Assembly: GCF_022539505.1 (NCBI RefSeq)
Contig: NC_061514.1
Location: forward strand, 218,015,837 to 218,079,836
Origin: Lolium rigidum
Lineage: Eukaryota > Streptophyta > Magnoliopsida > Poales > Poaceae
Length of the DNA: 64,000 nt
Direction: 5' to 3'
A model generated the notes under the pieces. That model did no database searches, had not been told where the DNA came from, and worked only from the letters and a program-made list of their open reading frames with translations. A program made the position numbers and the translations under genes. Each line of letters opens with the position of its first letter. Within the stretch, counting starts at the first letter, position 1. This document shows, in pieces, positions 20,843 to 31,960 of this stretch.

Positions 20843-21717
20843 TGTCGGGGGGAAGACCCCGTGTAGGGCAAAGGACTAAGAACAACCGGCTCAAGGCCTA
20901 TCGGCCCGCGGCAAAGGCCGGCTGAGGACCAGCCGGCTGGAGCCATGGCCGGCTGCCTTGGGAGCCGGCTGGTTCGGAGTCCACGCTGGCCTGGCCGCAG
21001 CCAACTACGCTGTGGCTGGGCCGGCTTCAACTTGTCATATCCGGCTTGGTTTATTTCTCCCTGACATGGTCCGGGTTGGTAAGGCTTGCAGGAGAAGGAG
21101 CTGGAAAGGTAGTCCGGCTCCTAAAGTCCACGATGATCTCACTCTCCGTAAAGGGCGGGGCACTGAAGAGCAACAGTGCCTCGGCCGGACACGGCATCAT
21201 GGCGCCGTACGGCTACAGGACATGATGGCGACAGGGACGCTTCCTCTCCATACCGCTTACTCCGGCAGGTGGATGGGACAGGCCATGAGGCCTCAACGGC
21301 TCCTGACGTCAACGCCTCGGGAAGGAGCGGAAGCCGAAGCCGGCCAGTCGGCCAGTAGGTCATAGGGACTTCTATGTAAAGTGCCAGCGTCTATATAAGC
21401 TACACTACCCCTCTCGTGCGAGGGACGATCGGTCACTTCTTACTCATTCTAGTGTTAGCGCTACTCAGGGAGAGAGACCTTCGTCTACCTTAGCCTCCCC
21501 GAGCAGCCGGATACAGCTCAAGGAGCACCTTCGTACTGTGATATCATCATATACACTCATAGCAGGAGTAGAGGTTTTACCTCCACAGGAGGGCCTCGAA
21601 CCTGGGTACGTCGCCGTGTCGCTCGTGCCCATACCCGCATCCGGATACCGCCGTGAGTCCGTTAGGAACCACCTCGATTAGCCACCCTATGGCATATGCC
21701 GTGACGATACCACGACA
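20843..21717 (+). repeat. 3' LTR of the Tat-lineage element (875 bp)
   Basis: Matches 7587-8463 with about 20 substitutions and a small indel by eye. It starts TGTCGGGG and ends CACGACA at 21717. Confidence 0.95.
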
Positions 21718-21758
21718 CTAGACACAATGCCTTCGCTCATCATGCGGACCATGGTCGC
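21718..21758 (-). pseudogene. tnp2: First coding exon fragment of the TNP2 transposase (other side of the insertion)
   Basis: On the minus strand an acceptor (TATACCCGCAG) precedes GCGACC and an ATG at 21750-21752. The frame MVRMMSEGIVS reaches the insertion point at 21718. It stays in frame with the coding sequence at 7581 downward once the retrotransposon and one target copy are disregarded. It is therefore the N-terminal end of the split gene at 4127-7586. Confidence 0.85.
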
Positions 21759-22385
21759 CTGCGGGTATACAGAAAATGGATATCTTAGTACACCAAAAGA
21801 AAATTTTGGCATGACCTTCCCTCAAAATAGGACATATGTGTATGCATAGTATGCCCATTATTCACCGAAACGGAAATGAATCAACGTTTCGGCAAAATAT
21901 TGGCAACTCCATCGCATTTCTAATCCCTGCAAACAAAAACATGCAACACATGTGTGGAGGCTTCGCATATACAACACATGTGGAGGCTTCGCATACAACA
22001 CACATATGCACGTGATGCTTCACGCATGCACAACACATGCGAAGCTTCGCATAACATATATGCACACACACGTGTGCAAGACGATCATAACCAGTCACAC
22101 ACAAATCATAAAACCAACAAAGTTACCGATACGGCGAGACCGAGAGTGTTGGATGAGGAAAAAAGTTGAGATTGAGTAGGTATTGAGCTATAGAAAGTTT
22201 CACCCTTACTTACCTACCAAGAAAATTAAGTTTACCACTTAATTTGGGTGAATGAAGAGGTGAAAATGAGGTGTGGAGGAGGAGCAACACGACCAGATCC
22301 AGATTTGGTGGGAGGTGGTGGTGGAAGAGTGTTTGGGGAAAGTGGGTGGCACATGGGTGGAGGGGGAAAAGCAGGAAATGGTCCC
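21759..22385 (-). promoter_or_regulatory. 5' leader and promoter region of the TNP2 gene
   Basis: Non-coding stretch between the subterminal array and the first coding exon. 21815-21935 is homologous to the TNP1-like leader (1495-1615). 21945-22065 holds a short degenerate repeat (GGAGGCTTCGCATA, ACACATG). No TATA box stands out. It probably contains a leader exon and an intron ending at the acceptor at 21759. Confidence 0.6.
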
Positions 22386-22845
22386 AGGTTAGCAGTGGCG
22401 CACCACCTAGCCGTGCGCCACTGCTAGGGTGACATAGCAATGGCGCACTGCTTAGTGGTGCGCCACTGCTCACCTGGTACCTGCACCCCACGCCCCTGCC
22501 AACTTAGAAGTGGCGCACCTTGTTGGTGGTGCACCATAGCTAGTAGTGGCGCACCGAGGCAGTGCGCCATTGCTAAGGCTCTCATCTATAAAGGGGCCCT
22601 GGCCACCTCCTAGCAGTGGCGCACCACTATGCCATGCGCCATAGGTAAGCAAAGTAGCAGTTGCGCACCTATGCGACGTGGGCCACTATTAGTTTTGGGT
22701 AGGAGCTGGCCTCCTGCCAGGAATTAGTAATGGCGCACCACAAACAAGGTGCGCCACTACTACAATTGTAACAGTGGCCCACCGTTTTTTGGTGCACCAC
22801 TGCTAAGTAGTAGTGGCGCACGGCCATCATGGTGCGCCACTGAAG
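22386..22845. repeat. CACTA subterminal repeat array
   Basis: At least eight imperfect hairpin units are built of GTGGCGCACC and GGTGCGCCAC arms with short spacers. This is the typical binding array for the element's regulatory protein near a CACTA terminus. Confidence 0.92.
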
Positions 22846-22855
22846 TAAATCTTAC

Positions 22856-22878
22856 GGCTAGGCCTTTTCCTAGTAGTG
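22856..22878 (-). repeat. CACTA terminal inverted repeat (5' terminus)
   Basis: Minus strand begins CACTACTAGGAAAAGGCC at 22878. The next plus-strand bases are TCA, the expected 3 bp duplication size. The partner end is outside the window. Confidence 0.92.
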
Positions 22879-24245
22879 TCACCAACAAGTGATGGAGCTA
22901 TCTAGCCAACCATCATGCTCAATTGAGCATTCCGAAGAATTACAACTCAATGAACATCACACAGAGGCACTGGCACTTGCAAAAATGCAAGGATTCATCA
23001 CAAAAATCAAGCCAGGAGCAGTTAAATAGTTACACATCAAAGTCATAGCATCATTAGCAGTAATAGGAATAGCCTAGCATGGCAGGAGCATCACATATTG
23101 CTCATGAGCAAGTGCTCATGAGCCATAGCAGCACAGAGAGCCAGTGCACATGAATACATCAGAGGGAGAAGAGGACCAACATGGCATAGGTTAGGGTCAG
23201 TAAGGCAATCGCAGTAGCAGCACACGCACAGCAGCAGCACACGCACAGCAGCAGCATACGCATGGCAGTAGCAGAGAGCACGGAAGCAGCGGCCAGCAAA
23301 CCAAAGCTACAGCACGGCATGGCCTCTCCATGCGGAGAAGCAGCCGCAGCTCAGCTAGAAGGAGGAGAGAAGAGAGGAGAAGGGGAGACGTACCTGGAGC
23401 AGAGCACCACGGCGTACCGTGGCGGCGCGGCGGCACAAACCGGCCATGGCAGCGCCAAGCCGCGGCCAAGCCAGGCGTCGCCGAGCGCAGAGGCTCCAGC
23501 AACACCACGGCAAGAGCGCAGCAGCACCACAATGACCAGGGGCGCCGGCAAGCAACGGATCGACGGCGGATCCGTGCGGGCCGTGTCGCAGAGAGGTTGG
23601 GGGCGAACAGAGGCGGCGACAAATCGCAGATCGACGCGGACCATGAGGTGCGCCATCGAACGGCGGTTCATCACCGACACATCTCGTCGCCGGAGGTGGC
23701 CGGAGACGGCCAGGATAAAGCGGCGACGGCGGTGGCGACGGCGGGTCGCCAGAGAGCACGGGGAGAGCTAGGGTTAGGGGGAGAGACAGCGTCTACGGCG
23801 CGACTTGGTCGGTTGGACCAAGCCCAGTGAGCTGGTCCAACCTAACCAGCTCGGGCTGCCTGACAGCTGGGCCCGAGGGGCATTTAGATCATTTCAAAAA
23901 TGACTATTTAAGTGAATCTTTCCAGAATTTTTAGAAAATAAATATAGCTCTCAAAAAAAATATGAAAACCACTCAACATAAAATTCTATATCATAATAAA
24001 ATATGAAATGGAATTTTTGAGACAAATGAAATTAAGTCATAATTTAATGAATATTATAATCATTCAGAATCACACCTCATATTTTTAATAATGAAAATAA
24101 GTCCATGACACCTTTTAGACTTTAAAAACACCTTGGAAACATTCAAAGGTAGTATTTTACCTTAAACAGAGTGTCCCTAAATTATTCTTAGTAATTACCT
24201 CTGACATAGAACAATAAAACACCGGGAAGGGGGAACAAAACCCTA
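22879..24245 (-). repeat. Gypsy LTR fragment, minus orientation, with GC-rich leader
   Basis: On the minus strand an AT-rich U3-like part (24245-23885) leads into a GC-rich leader with CCCTAACCCTAGC near 23770. A consensus donor (CTCCAG/GTACGT) lies at 23393, and less GC-rich sequence continues up to the CACTA end at 22878. The arrangement resembles the leaders of the LTRs at 41105-44070 and 55521-58417. The long open frames seen here are typical of GC-rich leader DNA and are not called as genes. Confidence 0.55.
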
Positions 24246-25777
24246 AAAGCTGAAATCATGGATAATTGCTTCTTTAACCATTGCCCTTATCGGACAATGA
24301 TGCTATCTTTCAGCAACAGAGGACAAGGGTCAGTCCACACCATCGAACTGCAACACTTCGCAGTCTTCAGGCAAGTCCATCGCTTGCTCATGTCATTTGA
24401 GTATTTTTACCAAATTACTTGCAAAGTACTATACTTATCACTCTTGCATAAAAAAGCAAAAGTACTATTTTCATAACTATGAATATGACTATGTGGTGGG
24501 AAATGGAACCATGGAATGTTTTGATATGGTGGAGGTTCCATTGCAATGGGTTTATATCCTTCTGGGATTAAACAACAAATGTCGTCCAGTGATTCTTGTG
24601 CCGTAAAACTCGTGTTAACCATAAGATCTGGAGTGGGACGGAGTAGTCAATTGTACTTCCACCTCTTGTACATCAACGGATGCGCTTACCGTAGTCACTT
24701 GAATCCCGAGGGACAAGCGGAGTGGTTGGGGAGCCCTAAGTCCCCACGGTAATGCGGTCTATGATGGGTTGCATCTACCGACGGAGGAATTTATGGTAGA
24801 TAGCCCTGAATTTTCGTCGTGGTCGGGGGCTATCCATTATTGGTATAAATGCACCGGCGTGGACCCAGGGTTAGGGATTTCAACAAAGGGTGGGTGTGCG
24901 AGGTAGTGGAGGAGTATAATTGGCTAAGACCTTATACCGGGCCTCACACCAACGGAAGTGTGGACGGGAAAGTTGCCCGGTTGGCACCAAGGTTAAGATA
25001 TCTTATGGGTAAAGCAACACACCTCTGCAGAGTGTAATGAATCGTGACCTGTCACTCCTTCTTCCGGGTTTTGGAACTGTGAACGCTGCCGGAAAGGAAC
25101 TCCATGAAGTTCTAGTAAACCGGTGAAGGCTGACGGACATAGTTCTTCTTAATAAAAGAAATCTTTTGAAGAAATGGTTATTAAAACATGCATTGGTATT
25201 AGACTTTCTGGTCTAGTATCGTAGCTAGTGCATTAAACACCTCTTTCCTAAAATGAACTTGTTGATTATGCTCGTACTCATACCACTCTTAAATCCCCTG
25301 CTTAGATTGCTTGAATCGTCTTGAGGAGGACACCGATGGCCAAGAAGGAGCAGATGGGATCTGCTATGAAGAGCCAGACCTCTCCGGAGGTGTAGAGGGA
25401 GTGGATTACCTCATTGTCTACGGAGCCGGGGAGCGTTCCGAAGGAGAACAAGTGTAGGCTAGTATTATAGTAGTAGTATTCGAGCAGTATGAACACTTTA
25501 GTACTTAGCTGCTCGAGTAGAATAAATGTATGACCTGCTAAGACTATTATATTGTAAGCTAAGTTGGGTTCACCTGGAACCCAGTAGTATTCCTCTCTGG
25601 ACCCAGGAGGAACTCCGTGATGATATGTATATATGGTTTGTAATGATAAATGAATGAGTTATGGACCAGCTATGTCCTGTTGTACTACTTTGAGGGATGT
25701 AATATTTGCGGATTAGTAATTTGTGAATGTTATATCAACGACTAGCATACTACAACATGCAGTGGTATGCAGGGTCA
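24246..25777 (+). repeat. Gypsy LTR fragment (family X), plus orientation, 3' part
   Basis: Reverse-complement relative of 34998-36590 and 41105-42100: shared blocks include CCATTGCAATGG/GGTTCCA near 24500, CACTCTTGCATAAAAAAGC, and ACCTCTGCAGAGTGTAATG near 25020. It ends in GGTATGCAGGGTCA at 25777, the same end motif as the LTRs whose 3' ends lie at 28029 and 54200 (minus strand). The 5' part is missing at about 24245. No internal region follows, so this is a truncated or solo LTR. Confidence 0.7.
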
Positions 25778-26105
25778 CCACAATCCTTGACGTGTACGGC
25801 AATGTAATATTCCGTAGATAGGTAACTTGTATCCGGGTAGGACTCTCCGTAGAAACCCTAGGATCCATGCGCCTATATAAGCTGGATCCCAGGAGCCCTA
25901 GAGGCACAACCATAACTCATTGTAACAACGCGAAAGCGCCCACATAATTCCAGATAAGCAGCAGTAGGGCCTGCCTCCTGCAGCGTGATCCGAAGCTGGG
26001 TAACTCGTGTTCCACCATCCCGATCGCTCTCCACCCTATGGCCCCATCTTCTTCCCCCCTCCGTGAGGATCACAACTCCGAGGTATTTTCTAGTAGGCAA
26101 CGACA
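25778..26105 (+). repeat. LTR 3' end of a second gypsy family
   Basis: Contains TATATAA at 25874-25880 and ends in CAACGACA at 26105, directly before a primer-binding-site-like sequence. The left part of the LTR is missing at the junction with the LTR ending at 25777. Confidence 0.75.
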
Positions 26106-26106
26106 G

Positions 26107-26126
26107 TTGGTTCCCACCGTGGGGCC
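26107..26126 (+). other. Degenerate primer-binding site
   Basis: TTGGTTCCCACCGTGGGGCC, the same type as the site at 8466-8483 with substitutions at the fourth to seventh bases. Confidence 0.7.
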
Positions 26127-26129
26127 AAC

Positions 26130-27750
26130 GTAGTCTTGAGGCCAGAACCGGGTGGGTTCCGCCTTTGGAGGCATCAGCGACACAATCGCCGTGGGGTGTA
26201 TGCCGGAAACTTTCCGATCGTCCCTTCGGACAAGTGCTGGATTCCGGCTAGGACAGACCCCGTCAAGCTTTCCATCATCCCGATCGACGGGATACACATC
26301 TTCATCGACGAGACCATCGATTCTGACGGAAACGCACTAGTAAGTACTGCATCTACGACCGCCACCGAGTTGGACGCAGCTGCAAAGATCCGATCTGAGT
26401 CGCTGGAGTTTCCTAGAAAATTCTACCTTACATCTAAAAATTTCAAGGCTCACCCTATCTGCCCTTGAGCAGGAAACAACGGTGGAAGACCAACGTAGAT
26501 CCACTTGGGTTTCCCAGGTGTTAGAGAAGCAGAGATGCCACTTCGTGCTCTTCCTTGCACATACGCTAGGATCCGCCCCTCCCTTGGAGGGTGGTGGACC
26601 CATGTAACTAGAGAATGCCGGAGATAGCAATGGATCCGAGCACCCAGAAGGTGGCGACTCCTTGCTCCATAGCCTTAGCCTGATCTCAGAAAATGTCTCC
26701 CCCACTGCTTCGGAAGAATACGAGGGATACTGTAGGGAGTTGAACGTCGCTGAGGAAGCTGGCGATGAATAGTATCCGCCAAAGCAGGTTTTTGTGACCT
26801 TAGCCGGCCTGGATGATGATAACGAGGAGGAAGATTCTGAAAAGACTCCGCCTCAAGCAGGAATCCCGAATCCAGAGCTTCCGGATGCTCCTCCACGGGT
26901 CCGTACCCGTAGGATGGACCAACCGCTTAGCCGGACCCTGAACTTCCAGGAGGATACAACAGCTGAGACGCTCATGCAGATTGCAGGCGAGGATGGAGAA
27001 AACGTCAAGCACAAGGAAATCCTAACCAATCCCATCACCCTAGAGGAGGTGGCTGATTCGGAAGCCTTTGAAGCACGAAAAGAACTCCTGGCGGAAGCTC
27101 GTAACTTGGTCAAAGTCAATGCATCCATCCTAAAGGACAAAGTGGCTACGGTCAAAGAGTTTGAGCAAGCCCACTCGCATCAGCACGACACACACGAATC
27201 CCTTCAGAAAGCGATAGATCTCAAAGCCCAATGGGAAACGCAGATCAAGCGCAACCAGGAAGAAGAAAAAGCAAAAGATGACGAGGTAGAGAGATGCTAC
27301 CCCCTCCCCCTCGGAACATCAACTTTGATGGTGCAGCGCGCCGCAAACCTCTGGCAATTCCAAAAGATAACATACAAAAAGCGGCGGAGTTCCTGGCCAA
27401 CGACGTCGATGAGGTCGACCTTGATTACCTCAGGGCAATCGTTGGCACTTCCATGAAGCAGCAGAGCAAGGCGAATACTTCGCACATACTAGCTTCCAAC
27501 CTGGAGGCATGTGTTTCGGCAGCGCAAAATCGGCCTGCCGGAAAACAACAGGAGCACCGCGACAACCAATCGTGTACCAGATCAACGGAACGTCGGAGAA
27601 AGATCAAGGAACATGCAAATCCGATCCCCATACCTTCATATACTCCTAAGGACAAAGCTAAAGGGAAGGATCCAATGTTCACTAGCAAGGACAAGTACCG
27701 TAACGCCTCGCCGACAAAGCATCGCTACGTGCCACCGCGCCCTCGCTAAT
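26130..27750 (+). pseudogene. gag: Gag N-terminal half of a gypsy element, broken
   Basis: Coding-like sequence in several frames with stops near 26466 and 26770 and a frame change near 27300. The best open part (26794-27456) has an acidic start, a basic RVRTRRMDQPLSR stretch and a long helical region (KVNASILKDKVATVKEFEQ). It continues in another frame with NINFDGAARRKPLAIPKDN and DLDYLRAIVGTSMKQQSKA. This pattern is common in pol-less or Tat-type Triticeae gypsy elements (Sabrina-like, by memory). The downstream part is cut at 28028 by another LTR. No capsid, protease or RT is visible. Confidence 0.65.
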
Positions 27751-28028
27751 GTAGTCCAGCCGGAAACGTTAAACCCCAAGGCACTGGGTGGAATTAAAAT
27801 TTGCAACAACGTTGATCCCAGGAGAAGCTGAAACAACGACCGCGCAGCTGAGGGCAGGCAATCCCAACACGAAGGAGGCAGCTGCCAAGATGGCGGAGCA
27901 AGCTACCACAACTGGAGCCAGCACCACCAGGAGGGACGCAGAGAATCTAATGGCGGAAGCAAGAGGCATCACAAGCCCACACATGGATCTCCATCACGAC
28001 CACCTAGTAAGGGAGGAGGAGGCTGCAG
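27751..28028 (+). other. Residual internal sequence of the broken gag
   Basis: Ala/Gln-rich open stretch in a shifted frame (AEQATTTGASTTRRDAENL). It probably still belongs to the gag linker and ends at the LTR boundary 28029. Confidence 0.4.
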
Positions 28029-28648
28029 TGACCCAGCATACCACTTGATGGTGTAGTACGCAAGTCGTTGATATAACACAAGTGAAACACCGTTCCACTC
28101 ATATTACATCCCTCAGAGTGGTACAACAGAAACATATGCGAGTCTAAGGCATGTCTATGGAAGGATACACAAACTGTTTACAGAAGATCAACATAGCCTC
28201 CTACTTCACAGTGAGGTAAAACTTCAAATAAAGCTCCAAAAGAACAACTCGAAGTCTATATTATTGCTAACACTAGCTCTTAGAGCTACTTGGCTTGCTA
28301 TAGAACTCTAGCTACTTAGGTATTAGGATTAGGGAAATAGTTCCCTTCTATTACTAGTCTAGGTTTCCACTTTGGCTGATGCATAAGTTGACTCCATTGA
28401 CTTCATTGACTGTTTTATCCATCTTGTTGCAGTTGACTCCTTTGTCTTCGAGTTCCACGGTAGCTTCTTCTTCGGTGACTTTGATCTAAGAAGGGGGTTC
28501 AAGAGGGAGGGAATGAGTACAAGCGTACTCAGCAAGTTTATTATAGGAAATAGGTGTATCATGCACTACCTACAACCATAGACCAGAAAGTCATAGGCGA
28601 ATGCAAGTTTTCGTAAGCATTTGTTCCAAAAGGTTTATTTTATTCTGA
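28029..28648 (-). repeat. Family X LTR, minus orientation, 3' portion (left piece)
   Basis: The plus-strand left end TGACCCAGCATACCAC corresponds to the LTR 3' end ...GGTATGCTGGGTCA on the minus strand. It shares ACTACACCATCAAGTGG, ATCAACGACTTGCG and GAGGGATGTAAT blocks with 25680-25777 and 54200-54260. It is interrupted at 28648 and resumes at 34998. Confidence 0.8.
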
Positions 28649-28689
28649 CTAGCACAAATGCCCGTGCGTTGCTACGGGTTAATACTTTT

Positions 28690-31560
28690 TTATTATCAAA
28701 GAGACAACGATATAGGTAGGCATTTGCATAATTCACTGTTTTCTAAATATGAATCTCCTTATTATAACTGAAATGGTCTGTTCTTACCACCATTTTCTCT
28801 TTAACTAATAAGGTAATCAAGTCCCTTGATTGGAGGCATATCCTTAAAAATTTATGAAGGAATACATGAAATCAAGGAAAATATCAGAGCTGATTCAAAT
28901 CAAAGAAGTATGGCTCATATATACTCTCTGTTTTAAACTGTAAAAATATGGCACGAAAACACCATCAAATATATTTTTTCCCGGAAGGCAAGCAACCCCC
29001 CTAAATAGTGAAAGAAAAATGACGTGTCTAATTTAAGGATATCAAAAGGTAAATAATTTCAGAGATTTCATCAAACTGCCAGGCAATTTTTACATCTTCA
29101 AAAAAGTAAGACCTGGCATCAAAATTTTGTTTTTGGAAGATAAAACTTAGTCACAAAACAATCATAAGAACCTGATCTTTTCGTGGGTTATGGAGATGAC
29201 AACAATAACGTGGGGTTCTCATGATCTTCCCTATAAAAAAACATATATGTTTTGAGCATGGGTTTAATCAGATATGCATTTGGCATGACTAACATCCTGT
29301 AACTAAAATAAGATACTGTAGAAAATTTTCAGCTGTTTCATGAATCCATATATCCTCTAATATGGTACGAAGTGTTACCGCATTGCTTGATATTCTTGGT
29401 AACATGACAAATAACACCATTTTATCTAGAAACTTGAGATAAACCTGAAACCAGAGTGCCGCAATTACATTCTGCATATCTGGGACAAAACCAGGGAATA
29501 TAAGTCTGATGGTCTAATTAACAAACAAATCAAACTGTTCTCGCCATGAAAAAAAACCCTTCTCACTCAAGGAGTTGGAGGGGGTATGATCCGAGAAACT
29601 ATCTTTGGTAAATACGTGTTATATCACAGCGGTAAACTAATCTTCACCAAATAGAAGGTTCAGAACTTCTCCTTCTATATTATAACATTGGGTTAGAGTG
29701 GGTAATTAATATATGCATGGTTAGGGAGGTATACAAAAAAGAGTGCTACAGAAAACAATATTATGCAAATAACTGCATGGACATATAAAATGCAAAAGCA
29801 CTCCACTTATATATATATATGTAAGTCGTAGTTTATTTAATGTTGGAACTCTTTATTTCATCAGGTGATCTTTAGCTAGCTATCAGGTGTCTTGTCCCAT
29901 ACTTGATTATGGATCCAGTTGCTTTGCTTGCACGATAGATGGAATCACATGGCTAGCTCTTGACCTTATTGCACTGAATGAGGCTCCTTTTCTACAAACT
30001 AAATCGATCTAGTCTTCTGGTCGTGCTTAGATGACTAAAAATCTGAAATAATATTCACGATGTTTGGCACCTCGTGTAATTGCCGACGAAATCTCTTCAG
30101 CTATTGCATGTTGAAATAACCTCCCAGAAATCCCTCCGTACGTTCTGATCAGCACCTGCGGCATGAGGATCAAGAGAGGGAAAAGTTAGTTTGTGGTACA
30201 CTGGCACCTCGTCTTGTCTCCGATTCACGTTAGTCCATATAATCACCATCAAAAAACTCTGCTTGAACCATACTAACGTTGTGTGTTCATGAAAAGAACC
30301 GAGATTTTTTTTACAAAATCAGAAATTATCTTTTTGTTTGGTTCATCTGGATAGATATATTGTAGATATGATAATTAGGGGAAAGAAATAGATGCACTAT
30401 AAAAGAGAGTACTAAAATCACCACACACCACAAATCATCTAGCACTTCCTATTTAGCATCTTTTGCCACCAATCCATTTTGTCATGCAAAGGTTTCAAAC
30501 ATTCAGGTATGCACTTATAGTAATTAGGCAAGTGCTACAAAGTTAAATTTCAGAAAGCAATGATCCTAATAATTTCCTGCTTTACCCAAAAGCAAGATGG
30601 TGCAGTATATAGTATTAACAGGATGGATTCGTCAGTCAGAAGGGACACATAAGAGATATACTTAATTGGAGAGTTTCACAGCACACTTGTATTTACACAT
30701 AATTTCTCTTGCTACTTCGAGCCTCCATATCCATTTCAGTCAAGAGATACACCAGGATATACCTGATCAGCATGTATTTGTTCTGGAAGACAATACTATA
30801 TGCCACTACTTTGGTTTCCATAATAAGATTAAACTTTGGAATTGATTTCCCAATTGCAGCTATGAAACGGATGGCCACACAAGAACATACATGAATATTA
30901 TTGAGAAGTTACGGTAACATTAATGTACGACAACTCCAATAAAATAAAAGGAGATTACTGGATCATTTGCTTTTGGGTTCATTACTTCATTTTGGTAAAC
31001 GCAAATAGGAAAACATCAAATCTGAATCGAACCAAAAAAGTATGACTTGTATAATTCCCTTTGTTTAAACATCTGGTACGAAATGAACATCAAATATATC
31101 TTTCACTGAAGGAATCAGCGCAAGCATGGAAAAATCAAAGCTGATTCCGATCAAAGAAGTGCGACTCATATATATTCTTTGTTGTAAGCAGTTAGCATGT
31201 GGCAGGTTAACACCATCATTTATATCTTTTCCTCAAAGGTAGTGTGAAGGAAAAATAATGACCTATCTTCATGCATAAGAAAAGGCAATGTAATTAAAGC
31301 TTTTGAAAGGTAAATGATTCCAGAGGTAACACTGAATCTGACGAAGCATTTTTCGCATATTCAGAACAGCAACAACTGGCATCACATATTTGTTTTTGGA
31401 AGATTAATTTAGTCATACGAACAGTCATAAGAACTTGATCTCCTCAGGTGTTTTAAGCATGGATTCAAGCAGATATGCAGCATAACAGGAATATGATACT
31501 GTACTTGAGAATCTTCACTCTACAAGCAGGTCTTATGTTTGTGAATACACTTTTCATTAT
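28690..31560. other. AT-rich interior with a diverged direct duplication, no accepted gene
   Basis: Segments about 28860-29480 and 31100-31560 are diverged direct copies roughly 2.2 kb apart (shared blocks AATCAAAGAAGT, TTTGTTTTTGGAAGAT, TAAGAACTTGATCT). A second pair is 30420-30520 and 32200-32330 (CACCACACACCACAAATCA, TTTCAAACATTCAG). A short minus-strand open stretch at 29289-29477 lies in one copy but has no support. An (AT)n run is at 29811-29822. Confidence 0.6.
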
Positions 31561-31960
31561 CACTTCTACCACGGAGTAACAGTGCTCCTGCCTTGGTTTC
31601 AAAAAGAGGAAATGCCATGCACACGCACGATGAGCTGAATTCATGTACTTTGTCTATCTATGCAACTACGTAATGCAAACATATTCTTGCATTGACCTTT
31701 GGATGCACTAACTTCAGTCACTGGCAGCCACCTAGAAACTGAGGATGGCAGGTGTTTGCAGAATCACCAAAACCTCACTACTTAGAAAGTTAGAATCGCT
31801 GATTGAGTTGTTAGTCTGAACAACTGCATATTTCCCAAAACATTGTGTTGAACCATAGATAAGCGTCACTGAAAATGGTACACATGTAAATACCTAGCCA
31901 CCATAAGATCATTGGTATACCTGTAGTGCAGAGACAGCTTAGGGTGGCATCATCTTGATG

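Larger units (their letters stand above)
7587..21717 (+). mobile_element. Tat-lineage Ty3/gypsy LTR retrotransposon, nearly complete, with antisense accessory gene
   Basis: Both LTRs start TGTCGGGG and end CACGACA (7587-8463 and 20843-21717). The primer-binding site follows the 5' LTR and a purine-rich tract (TTCGGGGGCTAA) precedes the 3' LTR. Gag, protease, RT, RNase H, a second RNase H and integrase lie in that order on the plus strand. A multi-exon gene lies on the minus strand downstream of pol. The flanks are CTAGC (7582-7586) and CTAGA (21718-21722), a 5 bp target duplication with one mismatch. The insertion splits the TNP2 gene. The dual RNase H and the accessory gene indicate the Tat clade (Grande/Retand/Ogre relatives). 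By eye the LTRs differ at about 20 of 875 positions, so the insertion is recent. Confidence 0.95.
545..22878 (-). mobile_element. CACTA (En/Spm) DNA transposon, minus orientation, interrupted
   Basis: The 5' terminus is at 22878, where the minus strand begins CACTACTAGGAAAAGGCC. Inside it is an array of GCGCACC / GGTGCGCC inverted motifs (22386-22845), then a TNP2-type transposase gene on the minus strand (21758 down to 4127) and a TNP1-like second gene (1423 down to 545). The 3' end is not in the window because an LTR (1-544) cuts into the second gene. A 14.1 kb LTR retrotransposon (7587-21717) splits the transposase gene. Without that insert the visible element is about 8.2 kb. Both genes carry stops or frameshifts, so this copy is not autonomous. 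The architecture fits large Triticeae CACTA elements of the Caspar type; the family name is inference. Confidence 0.9.

Noticed and set aside
23197..23830. Several overlapping GC-rich open frames on both strands
   Set aside because: They sit in a GC-rich LTR leader; frames overlap on opposite strands and no domain is recognisable.
24397..24622. Small frames around 24400-24620 and their relatives at 41000-41240
   Set aside because: They fall in a repeated LTR segment and one of them runs into the N gap; no coding support.
29289..29477. 62 codon minus-strand frame
   Set aside because: It lies in one copy of an AT-rich duplication, and the other copy does not keep it open.
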